The notes beneath the pieces were generated by a model that worked only from the letters and a program-made list of their open reading frames with translations, did not search any database and was not told the DNA's origin. A stretch of DNA of 64,000 nt from Pachypanchax playfairii (lineage: Eukaryota; Chordata; Actinopteri; Cyprinodontiformes; Aplocheilidae), in NCBI GenBank assembly GCA_006937955.1, contig SSNP01000095.1, positions 663,502-727,501 of the forward strand, written 5' to 3'. How positions within the stretch are numbered: the first letter of the stretch is position 1; the number at the start of each line of letters is the position of its first letter. Positions 11,867 to 22,545 of the stretch are shown piece after piece. The position numbers and the translations under genes are program-made.

Positions 11867-12662
11867 ACAGCGCTGAGGCAGCTGGACAAGTTAGCTCCTT
11901 ATAAGCTAATAACAATATCACACTGGAAACAAAGTGCCAAAAACACAAAAACGGAAGAATTAACTCCAGCTAACAGTAGAGGTTAAAGCTTCAACGCCTC
12001 CTGGAATCGAAAGATATTCGATTTTTTCTGAAAATGAAATTCTAGGACACATTAATTTTAACACTGGCTCGCAGAAACTGCTAGCACGCGACTTGCGAGT
12101 TGCATTGACATGCTTTTTAGTCCCGCCCCCTAAGCTTCATGATTGGCTTTCATAATCACCCCTAACGTATGCAATTCACCTATTGGATAGATTCAACGTC
12201 AATTTCGTTTCTTTGACAGCAGTTAAACCCCCTAAAGAATGTCAATCTTTCTGGAGATTTACATTGTACTAATTATGCTTCGTTAAAATGCAAATACGTA
12301 AATTTGTATGTTATGGCTTAATATTGCAAGAAAATGCAAAAAAATACATGTTTTTAAATGCCCATCTCAGAAAATAATATAATCTCCAATTCAGAAACTT
12401 CTAGCGCCATCTGCTGACTGGAGTAAATACTGCTTGTTGCTGCAACATAAGCACTATGTCGTTCCATTTCAACTGCTAGTTGTTTAAAGTTTAAGTGTGA
12501 TATTTTAAAACAAAGAAAACAAAGATTTTTCATTGCTTATTTTAACCCATTCATGACAGAGAGTCGGACCTTTAATGTGAAACGTTGCAGCTTCCGCTGC
12601 TGCTGTGTCACGTGATCCATATGTCCTTGGTTTGTTAGCTTTGACATGTGAGCTGCAGAAAC
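11867..12662. promoter_or_regulatory. Shared head-to-head promoter region, lypla1 / mrpl15
   Basis: The two start codons diverge and are 796 bp apart. Contents: a GC box CCCGCCCC at 12122-12129; two inverted CCAAT boxes (ATTGG) at 12142-12146 and 12182-12186; a reverse CTCF-like motif GCGCCATCTGCTG at 12404-12416; and a perfect TCACGTGA E-box at 12608-12615, about 50 bp before the mrpl15 ATG. No TATA box is evident, as expected for housekeeping genes. Whether one promoter or two separate ones operate is not decidable here. Confidence 0.55.
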
Positions 12663-14808
12663 ATGTCTTTTACTAAAAAACCCGGCGGCAAAGCGTTGGA
12701 TGTTTTACAGAATCTGCCGCGAATAACTTTAGCAAATTTGCGTCCTGAACCAGGAGCCACGAAGTGGGTAAGTTTGAGCTTTTCTCGCTACAGTTAGCAC
12801 TGCTGCTAACATGGCTAGCTGAGTTTAAACAACCTAAAACACTGTGTTATGTGTTTTAGGAGAGACGAAGAGGCAGAGGACAGCACGGAGGCAACAGAAG
12901 TGGCCGTGGTCACAAAGGGGAGCGACAGAGAGGGACCAGACCTCGACTGGGCTTCGAGGGCGGCCAGACTCCTTTTTATCTGGTCATCCCAAAATACGGT
13001 TTCAATGACGGACACAGGTACCAAGTCACTCGTCAGTCTAACATCAGTAAAACCGAGTATTATTACATTCAGAAAAGCTTTTCAAAATGACAAAAACATT
13101 TAGTCATTAACTCCATTTCAGTCTTACTGCACTGTTAGTTTATGAAATAAAATAGCTCTTCATCTCTTTTCACGGAGATTAAATTGTCTTAAATGAACTG
13201 GAAGCAACAGAATCTTCTTCTGATGAGGTGTTGACTTTGAGTAGAAAGCTGTGCACGCTTCCACCATTACCACAGCATGAGCTGACCAAAGAGCTGTACA
13301 AGGTTAGCACAAAAATAAAAGCAAATAAAACAACAGGCCATTAAAGCAGTAAGAACACAGATAGTATTCAACACGTTTTAAAGACAGGTGATGGCTTTGA
13401 GCCCCACGTTTGATTGTTACTGATCCACAAAGCAGACTGTCTGGCTCTCTGTGTGGGACAGACCTGCTTTATAAAACTGATTTCTATGTTTATTCTGCAT
13501 CATTCACCCTAAAGTGTCGCTCACAGTCGAAGCCAAGCTTGATTGTAACAAACTATTTCTCTGCTGAAGTAGATACATTTTGTTTTAAAACAAAGTTTAC
13601 AGCTCAGTTAAAGTTTGTCATTAGATTAAATGCACCTTTACCGCAAATAACCTGCGACTGAACAACACAAACCTTATGTTCATGTATACCTTTTTGTTCC
13701 TTCCCAGCCGTCGTCCACAGTACCCCCCTCTGACTCTGAAAAGATTACAGTACTTGATCGATCTGGGCCGAGTGGACCCGACCAGACCCTTAGATCTGAC
13801 CCAGCTGGTGAACGCTAGAGGAGTGACGCTCCAACCTCTGAAGGGGGACTATGGAATCCAGCTTGTTGATGAGGTAAACCCTCGCTCACGCTACACGTGT
13901 GTCCCCAGCTGTTATGATTAGAAACTGTAAAGGGAATGAGAACATGAACTTAATGATTTTCTCATCAACATTTTCTCTTTTGTTGTTGTTCAGTCTGTTA
14001 AATGACTTGTTTGTTTACATTGTGGTTAATTCTTCAGGCTACACAGCTGAGTGAATACACCTCATGATAAACACTAACATTAGGATATATAAATCCTTCC
14101 AGATGAAGTTATCGCAGAAGATTAATAGTATTTTGTGTTAATAAATCCTATTCTGCTCCTGGTTTCTGGTCTCCTGCCAGCAGGTGGCGCCAGATACCTG
14201 CTGGCTTTGTGTTGTCACAAAGATGTTAACAGAAACTTATGTTTTATTTTCTTTTAGGGTGCTGACATTTTTGCTGCAAAAATCAACATTGAAGTTCAGA
14301 GAGCATCTGAAGGAGCCATAGCTGCGATCGAACGGAACGGCGGCGTCATCACCACCAGTTTCTATGATCCCATAAGTCTTGGTAGGTTTTTAATGGTTCT
14401 TATAAAGAACTGGATCTGTTTTTTTTTTTTAGCTTTAGGGTTTGAGAATCTGTTTTTATTTTTCTTGAAGGGATCCTCATCAAGCCTATTCCATTCTTCA
14501 TGAGGGGGAAACCGATCCCGAGGCGAATGCTGCCAGGGGAGGACATGATCCCGTACTACAAGAGTGCTGAAAACCGCGGTTACTTAGCAGATCCAGAAGA
14601 AATCCTGCAGGCCCGGCGAGCCCTGGCACAGAAGTACGGCTACGTGTTGCCAGATATTTCAAAAGATGAACTGTGTGACATGCTGGCCACGAGGAAGGAT
14701 GTTCGACAGATCTTCTTTGGCCTCTCTCCGGGATGGGTTGTTAACATTCCAGAGAAGAAGATTCTGAAACCGACTGATGAGAAACTGTTGAAATATTACA
14801 GCTCATAG
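12663..14808 (+). CDS. mrpl15: Mitochondrial ribosomal protein L15 (uL15m), 5 exons
   Basis: Component of the large subunit of the mitochondrial ribosome, nuclear-encoded and imported into the matrix. Exons: 12663-12767, 12860-13017, 13708-13873, 14258-14381, 14471-14808 (TAG). Junctions are GT-AG and phases agree, giving 891 nt, 296 aa, equal to the human length. Residues 1-35 form the N-terminal region, with LDVLQNLPRITLANLRPEPG. Exon 2 carries the basic, glycine-rich L15 signature GRGHKGERQRGTRPRLGFEG. Exon 3 has LTLKRLQYLIDLGRVDP, and exon 5 has RQIFFGLSPGWVVN followed by the terminal KILKPTDEKLLKYYSS. It is divergent to lypla1. A perfect CTCF-type motif lies in intron 3. An AATAAA follows at 14885-14890. 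Confidence 0.96.
14177..14190 (+). promoter_or_regulatory. Candidate CTCF site in mrpl15 intron 3
   Basis: CCAGCAGGTGGCGC matches the 14-base CTCF core consensus CCASYAGRKGGCRC at every position. It sits in mrpl15 intron 3, between the housekeeping block and the Sox genes. Occupancy is not shown by sequence. Confidence 0.55.
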
Positions 14809-14884
14809 ATGCAAAAATCTGAAAAAAACAAACTTTTACATGGTGAAAATAATTTTATCCACTCAAACAGCACTGTGTGTTACC

Positions 14885-14890
14885 AATAAA
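14885..14890 (+). terminator. mrpl15: mrpl15 poly(A) signal
   Basis: AATAAA occurs 77 bp after the mrpl15 stop codon and is the first canonical signal downstream. Confidence 0.75.
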
Positions 14891-17800
14891 CTTTATCTTG
14901 AGAACGTTGTTTCATCCACCACGGCTTCTGACATTTTTATTTTCCACATTAGTGACTCTGAGTGAGTTGCACTGTACAGACTCATGTCTGAGCACATGCG
15001 GCTCGTGCAGCTTGATGGAAGGAACGTGAACGGGAACAGGTGAGGGGGAAATGAGGAAAATAAGATAACTCAAAGAATGAAAACAGGAAACAGATGCCTG
15101 GTGATGTGTGTTACTTATGAAATGTGTTGCATGGGCTCTAGAAGGGGAGTTTGAAATTAGTCATATGCAGCTGTATCCTGGTGTGGACGTTCAAAAAGAT
15201 CCAAACTCAAACCCCACCGGTTGGGATACGATCCCAGGCAAACACAATCAGATCATTTCACCCAGTTGTATTGTATTCTTAATTTTTTATGATCAAATCT
15301 AGTAAATCAGGACTCACTAAAACTCTAAATTAAAACTCACTATAAATAAGTTGATATTTTAGGCCGATTCTTTCAGAAGGGTCCCAACTGGAGACTCTTT
15401 ATCAAAGGAAGCACATGACCACAGTCATTACAAGTAAACGTTATTTATAAAACACTTCTCAAAGGATAAAAACAGAATCTTATCAAAATTCTGTCTCGAT
15501 AAATTCAACTTTAGCTGCTTTTTTTTAAGACAACGTGAACAGGGTTTTAACATCACACATCAATTCTTGGTAATTTATCCCTGAAAAAATGAAGACAAGA
15601 CATCAAAAATTTAATTAAATCAGATTTAGCTTGTTTTAAAGTAATATTTTCATTTTAGGGTAAATGTTCAGCTTCGTGTGTCAAAGGTCGACTTTGATGA
15701 CTTTGCTTTTGAGCGTTTTCCTGAATCTAAAGTATCTATTGAGCTTCACAAGTCGAGGTTACACACACACACACACTCAGAGGCGGCTCGGCCAGGAAAA
15801 ACCAGCCCAAATCCTTACAGCATAATACTTTAAATAAATCACGCCACAGGAAAGAAACAGCACAATCATTGTTTATGACAGAACTGCGGCGCTTATCTTC
15901 AAAGCAGCAGATCCTTTTGAGTTTGTATCAGGTCTCAGACGAGCAGCAGCACAGCGAAGGAGTGACCGAGGCACAAACATCAATCCTTTTTAATGGGTTA
16001 GATTAAAAATCTTACAAAAGAGATCTATTAATTTACACTGGCTCAAACGATTGTCTGGTTTTTTGCTCTAAATAGTCAAATAACGTGAGAATCTGAGCTG
16101 TTCACACTTTTTAATTAAACTTTGCTGCAGCCGTTCAGGACAAACACTGATGTCTCAGATAAGTTTCAGCTAATAATTAAATTTAATTACAGCTGCTGCT
16201 CCTCTGCAAAGGGAAACGTGTGGCACCCTCGCACTCACCTGAGGTCCTCACAAAGTTACCAACAATAAGACCCTGAGAAGATCTCAGCAGATAAAAGTCT
16301 TATCAGTGCTGAATACAATTCCTAATTTGCAAAGAATAGTGCTATTTTCAAAGGTTTGAAGTGATTACAGTTGGGGGGGGGGGGTTGCTTTTTGGAGGGG
16401 TGACTGCTGGATGTGAAAATCTATCAAATTTCTGATTAGCTGAAAAAATCCACAACTTTAGCGAGAAGTTTCTCACTTGACCTGGGTGTCTTGTCACTTG
16501 GTGATGTTGGAGTCTGAGCAGGATTTGAAGTCTGGCTGAGACTCTTATCTCTGCTCAGAAGGCGGGGGCATCATTGTGTTCTAATAAGCCTGTCTGCACC
16601 AGGGGGGCATGTAATCCTCTCAGCTGGCCTGATCTTGTAGGGCAGGGCTGGACCAGGCAGAGCGACGTTGACACGAGGAGTTGAGGAGGGTCACGTTTGA
16701 GGGGTCTTGCTGTTAAATCTTCTCTCAAACACGTGGTTGAGAAGTGGAAGGAGGCAGCTGCATAGAATGTGTCTGACCCTGAGACCTGGTGAGTCCATAC
16801 AGTACAACACAGTGCAGAACTTCCTCACACCTCCATGAAACAATGCAGTTCTTCATGCATGAGCCTCTGGGATGGTGCATCATTATCAGAATTTAATTAT
16901 CTGCATCAGCTTCGGATCCACAGCACAGGTTCCTCGCTGAGAGCAAATCCACAAGACCATCAGTGAATTAAACTCCATCCAAAGCTGCTGAGATCCTCCT
17001 GTAAATCCAGACTTGCTCCCTTCATCTGGCTACAGTTTTCTCCTGCAGGGTCCAGCGCAGCTTCACCTGTGTCAGGTCGATCAGGTCTGGAGGAAGGAGA
17101 AGAGCCTCCCATATATGAGTTCTGTCCAACAATGGCACATTGTGATCAGAAAGCCACAGAGAACAATCCCTATTCAGAACAACAGCGCTGAGGCAGCCTG
17201 CTTGTTTGGTTATGAGACAATCCACTGATATCTTACGGTCTCCTCACAGGCTGGAAGAAAAGAGAGAGAGAAAAAAAAAACAAGAGCAGAAATCAAAAAT
17301 TCAGATTCCACATCATTCACACCCTCTCATCAGCACACATGATCACATGACCTGCTGTCTGATATAATAACACATTCAAGTCAACCGAAACTAACATTGT
17401 TGTAGTCCTGCTGAGTCCTCCAAGCTCATTTATTCAGTCCATTAGCGCTTCTCACCCAGTCAAGATGTTGATGCAGGCGCTATAATCTCAGTTATTTAGC
17501 GTCATTTCACAAACCGTGTTTTTAATCATTTGTATATGCGTCATGTTTGATCATCCATTGATCATTTAAGCTGTTTCTCTGCGACCTGTGTGTGTGTTGG
17601 TGGACGGGCAGTTTAAAGAAGTCTCTTCTGCGCGCGTGCAGACCGGGTATTAGCGATTTTTATAAATAAATCTGTCAAATAAAATCTATTTTGCAGCAGA
17701 AAAGCATTTATTAATCACATATCCTATTTTTAGAGGCCTTTATAAAATTAAAGTAGCTATATATGTTTAAATTAACGCCCTTTTAAAATCTTTATAACCC

Positions 17801-17990
17801 AAAACAAACCAGTTGTTTCATAAGTCTTAATACGGCCCAGGATTCTTCAAAATAAAATCAAATAATTATTTCAGGAAACACATTTCTTTTCTTTTCCTGC
17901 GTGGTGTAAATATTTGTAATAAATACGTCTTGATCATGTTTCTTTTTCAGTCTTCAGTCAAATAAAATCTCCGATAGAGACAGTGGATGT
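14891..17990. other. Intergenic, mrpl15 to sox32 upstream region
   Basis: No gene recognised. Simple tracts: a CA run near 15763-15777 and a G run at 16373-16384. The GC-richer, non-repetitive stretch at about 16500-17260 stands out from the AT-rich surroundings. Its two opposing ORFs (17013-17228 plus, 17022-17225 minus) have no family resemblance. Its placement 5' of a developmental gene makes it a candidate conserved non-coding element, which only alignment with other fish could show. Confidence 0.4.
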
Positions 17991-17991
17991 G

Positions 17992-18565
17992 TGATAAGAG
18001 CTGAGAGGTGTAGTATAATAAGTAACCAGCTACGTGCTGAAACTTTGATGTTCAACCCATCTGATCTTCCTCCGCCCGAGGTCACACTTGATTAAAGTTT
18101 TCTGCAACAGGTAAAGGTGTAATTTGTTGTTTTTTTTGTTTTTTTCTAATCGGGTTTTGATGACTCAATCAAGGGGAAATCTTGTTCCCAGTCCCAAGTC
18201 CAAATTAAAACCTTTAAAAGTGCAACTAAATTCTACGCGTTTATTTGAAAGTTTAATGAATATTTGACACTTTTTCAGAGAAAAACAACTAATTTTGGTC
18301 CTTTAGAGATTTTTTTGGTTCATAACTTTTCTTGGTTTTGTGACTGTAAAAAATGTCAAACAGCTGATTTTGGATGCATCTGCGTCTCAAGTTATTTAAT
18401 TTGATATTTTGGGGATTTTATCAGTGATTCGATCTTTCTGTGCAGTTTATTTCCGTCACAGGAGTTTAACATGAATTTTGGGGGTCAGCTGGGCTTTAGG
18501 AAACACCCGGATTTCACACCTTTAATCCACTCCTCCCGCCCCATTGGTGGAGAGACCGCATATAT
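17992..18565 (+). promoter_or_regulatory. sox32 proximal upstream region with GATA/T-box/homeobox motifs
   Basis: Motifs: GATA site TGATAAG at 17992-17998; T-box-like TCACACTT at 18082-18089 and AGGTGTAA at 18115-18122 (each one base off the half-site); a perfect T-box half-site TCACACCT at 18514-18521; and an abutting homeobox core TAATCC at 18523-18528. An inverted CCAAT (CCATTGG) lies at 18540-18546 and a CATATAT run at 18559-18565. In zebrafish, Eomes, Gata5 and Mix-type homeodomain proteins act on sox32; applying this here is inference. If CATATAT acted as a TATA box, transcription would start near or past codon 1, so the third Met (codon 10) could then serve as the start. Confidence 0.45.
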
Positions 18566-18580
18566 CTCCGCATCACCGGG

Positions 18581-19672
18581 ATGATGATAGCGGCCTTCAG
18601 CAGAGCCATGCGTTTCAGCCAGGACCCGCAGCTCTCAAACACGCTAGAAGGGGATGATTTGTGCACCGCAGATGGAGAGCAGATGAACGAGGTAGGGTCC
18701 CCGAGTCCAGGACCCTCCAGTCCTATATCTGTTCACTCAGAGTCCAGCTGCACCAGCCCCGATGCCAAGTCTGCTCCGGCACAGCAGAGGGTCAGGAGGC
18801 CGCTCAACGCCTTCATCATCTGGACGAAAGAGGAGCGCAGGAGGCTGGCTCAGCTCAACCCAGACCTGGAGAACACGGATCTGAGTAAAATACTCGGTAA
18901 GCTTTTATTTGAAATATCACATCAGAATATAAAATCTGAAACGGACATTATTTGTCTTGTGAGAACTCAGTGGCCTGACATGCTTCATGTAGCTCCTCCA
19001 ATAAACATTCTCCTTGTTCCTGCAGGAAAAACATGGAAGGCCATGTCCTTGGCTGAAAAGCGTCCATACATGCAGGAGGCTGAACGTCTGAGAATCCAGC
19101 ATACAATAGACTACCCACATTACAAGTACAGACCCCGTCGTAGGAAGCAGCTTAAGAAGAGCTTGAAGCCTCAGACTGCAGAAGCAGCTCCTCTCTGCAG
19201 CTCAGGCTTTGGGATACCCTGCAACCTCTCCTGTCTGCTCCAAAACCGCCAGCAATCCATCCAAAACCCGCCTCCTTTCCCTCATAACATGCTTCCAAAC
19301 AGCTACACCAACCCGGACTCAGCAGCAGCAGGAGCAGTTCATTTCTCAAACTGCCCTGGGATGTGTTCAAACCCTCCTGTGCATCAAGTAGAACCTCAGG
19401 TGTGTTTCAGCTCCCAGCACAGACACATCCAGCAAGGTTTCTCCACCTCTGCAGGTGCTGTCATGGGGCAGAGGGAGTCCAGGCTCTATGGGGTCCAGCC
19501 CTCTCCAACTGGACCCTCGTTGGACTTTTATTTAGAGCAGGTTCGCCTAGACATGCTGTATGATCTGGACCGCAGCGAGTTCGAACAGTACCTGGGTCCG
19601 AGCCATCCCAGACCTGAACCAGCTGATCTCAGCAGTTTCAATCAGTCCAGCAACAACAGACGCTCACTGTGA
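18581..19672 (+). CDS. sox32: Sox32/casanova-like HMG-box transcription factor, 2 exons
   Basis: SoxF-type DNA-binding factor; in zebrafish the orthologue is essential for endoderm and drives sox17. Exons: 18581-18896 and 19026-19672 (TGA), joined by a GT-AG intron of 129 nt, giving 320 aa. The HMG box spans about residues 71-148, starting VRRPLNAFIIWTKEERRRL. Note RPLNAF instead of the usual RPMNAF. It ends with the basic tail YKYRPRRRKQLKK. Near the C-terminus (DLDRSEFEQYL) is the SoxF motif linked to beta-catenin binding and transactivation. The intron splits the same Gly codon (LG|K) as in sox17, so the two are tandem paralogues. The intron is stop-free and in frame, so the region is one continuous 363-codon ORF; splicing is favoured because the insert would break the HMG box. 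ATG 18581 is the first in frame; codon 10 is an alternative. Divergence from the intact sox17 downstream supports sox32 over a second sox17. Confidence 0.88.
   Translation: MMIAAFSRAMRFSQDPQLSNTLEGDDLCTADGEQMNEVGSPSPGPSSPISVHSESSCTSPDAKSAPAQQRVRRPLNAFIIWTKEERRRLAQLNPDLENTDLSKILGKLLFEISHQNIKSETDIICLVRTQWPDMLHVAPPINILLVPAGKTWKAMSLAEKRPYMQEAERLRIQHTIDYPHYKYRPRRRKQLKKSLKPQTAEAAPLCSSGFGIPCNLSCLLQNRQQSIQNPPPFPHNMLPNSYTNPDSAAAGAVHFSNCPGMCSNPPVHQVEPQVCFSSQHRHIQQGFSTSAGAVMGQRESRLYGVQPSPTGPSLDFYLEQVRLDMLYDLDRSEFEQYLGPSHPRPEPADLSSFNQSSNNRRSL
18897..19025 (+). other. sox32: sox32 intron, in frame and stop-free
   Basis: Begins GTAAGC and ends TTCCTGCAG. At 129 nt it is a multiple of three and has no stop in the coding frame. 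Retention would insert 43 residues into the HMG box between the LG and KTW positions. Confidence 0.85.
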
Positions 19673-19820
19673 CAAACTGCTTATATTCATGTATTTATTT
19701 AAATGACGTCTGTCCCTTTTAGTGTGTCACTAAATGGGGATTTCTGAATGTAAATAAATGTTTTTAGACTGTGTTACCATCCAGTGTTGTCCATAAAAAT
19801 CACAATAAACCATTTAAAAT
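19673..19820 (+). other. sox32: sox32 3' UTR and poly(A) signal
   Basis: Short AT-rich 3' UTR. AATAAA is at 19804-19809, with another AATAAA-like run near 19753. Either could direct polyadenylation. Confidence 0.6.
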
Positions 19821-21816
19821 CAACCTCTAATGCTTTTAATAATGTGTTAAAAAATAAAAACCCTCAGATTTGGATGTTGAAATCATATTAAAACATCCAA
19901 TTTATGAACAAATTCACAAAAAAAGACAATAAAACATGTTTCAGAAACATTTTTTTACTGTTTTGAAGTTGCTTAAATAAATGTAAGTAAATTTATTATG
20001 TTTCTTTGTAAAAACATTCTTCTGAAATGATAAAAAAAAAAAATCACCTGCATATTTCTGATCTTTTAACTAAATTCAGTTTTTGATACAAATTTTAAAG
20101 GGAAAATCAAATTTTTATTTATTTATTTTTTTATGTTTGAACTGTTTTGGAAACATCAAATTTCTTCTGTTTAACATCTCTAAACCATGAAGAAACATAA
20201 CGGTGACTTTGAATTAACAAATACATCGAATCAAAGGAAATTTGCCCTAAAAAGATTAATAAATGAGTAAAATGTGTTTCAAATAAAAAAAAGTTTCCTT
20301 CTGCTCAGTAATGTCACTCATTCCGTGTGTCTTCTGTCTGAGCTTCACAGATCAGAATGTGTCACAGATGTTTGATTTTTAAAAGACAATTTCCACATTT
20401 TTCTGCAAAAGTTCAACCAGTTCACCTTTCAGGTGAGTTTAGGAAACCTCGTGTTGAAGCTGCAGTCAGCAGCTAAAAGAAGAGAGATCTGATAAGTTAA
20501 AACAGACATGAGATAAAACCTAAACGGACTTTCAAACAAGTAATTTTTAATAAGTTTTTATATCAAAAACTAAAAATCTGATAGTTTAAACCTTAGAAGA
20601 ACCTTTAGATGTTTTCTGAGTCCATGATCTCAGAATTTAAATAATTACTGAGCTGGATACAAACACTTAAACTGATCCTGTTGAATGAGGATATAAATGC
20701 TTGTTGGAGCAGCTCGGACTCTGCTGAACTGTTGACACTGTTTAATCTCCATCCACGTCTCTCATGGCTCAGCAAGGGAAGCAGGGTGGGCGCCAAACGC
20801 ATAAACTTCCCAACTTCCTGCTTCAATTTAAAACATCTCACAAAGGCTCTAAAAATATGCTCCCAAAATTCACATATCTCCAAACTCAGTCGACTTTGGC
20901 TGCCAAATGTTTACCCATTTTGGAGAATGTTTACTTCCCTTGTCCCATATTTTCAGTGTCGGAGCCTGGAGGTTGAACTCTGCCCTGGGTGGATGTAAAA
21001 ATGCAAGAAAGTCTCTCCAACATTATCACGTGCGTCTGGATTTAATGATTGGAACGTGGACGTTGAAGCCGCTGTGATGCACCCCCCTCATGTAAACGAA
21101 CAGGACATCGATCTGACTTGGAAATAAACACACACCTCAGATCATGTTATCAGGTGTGCACACTTTTGATTCATGCAGTCCTTGTTTTGTTTCTGCATGT
21201 TCAAATATTAATGTTCACTTTATATTTAACTGTTAGTTAGCTGCTATAAAAAAACTGTTTTTGAGTGGGTGTGACTTTCAGCCCCTGTAAACGACATACC
21301 TTCACTCCAACGCCTAAAGAAGGCAAAGACATCAGGCATCGATGTATCTGAGCTCCATTAATAAGCCTGTCTGTATTCTCACTAGTGCCACTGCACATAG
21401 AACACAGATGTAGGCCAATCTATCTGATCTAGTTATTATTATTTTTAACTGACAACTCTAAATTGGCCCTAAGTGATGGAGGCAACCTGTCCAGGTATAA
21501 CTCCGCCTCTTTCCCAGTCACCACAGGTTTTGTCATGTCCCCAGGTTCTTTGTTAGTTTTATGTGTTTCATCCAGGTTCGCCTGTGATTTTGTTTTCAAG
21601 TTTCTCATCAATCTTCACCTTGGAACTGACTTTATTGTGTTTCTTGGCCTTTTTTATTTTTTTTCTGTTATAGTTTATTCTTTAACCCTCATGTTTAATT
21701 TACCACTGTCTGTCATCATGTCTAGTTATTATGTTTCCTCCACTCACAGTATTTTATTTACAGTCTTAGAGTTTTTCATTTGCCCTTCTGATTTTTGTAT
21801 TTATGTTTCTCTGGTG
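19821..21816. other. Intergenic, no gene recognised
   Basis: AT-rich non-coding sequence. The short ORFs at 20605-20998 overlap on both strands and match no family. About 20660-21130 is more mixed in composition but no repeat end or motif was recognised. Nothing convincing from 21130 to 21816. Confidence 0.5.

Positions 21817-22545
<729 letters not shown>

Noticed and set aside
18661..18888. Second ORF overlapping sox32 exon 1 in another frame
   Set aside because: Arginine-rich shadow of the HMG-coding sequence; ends within it without any feature of its own.
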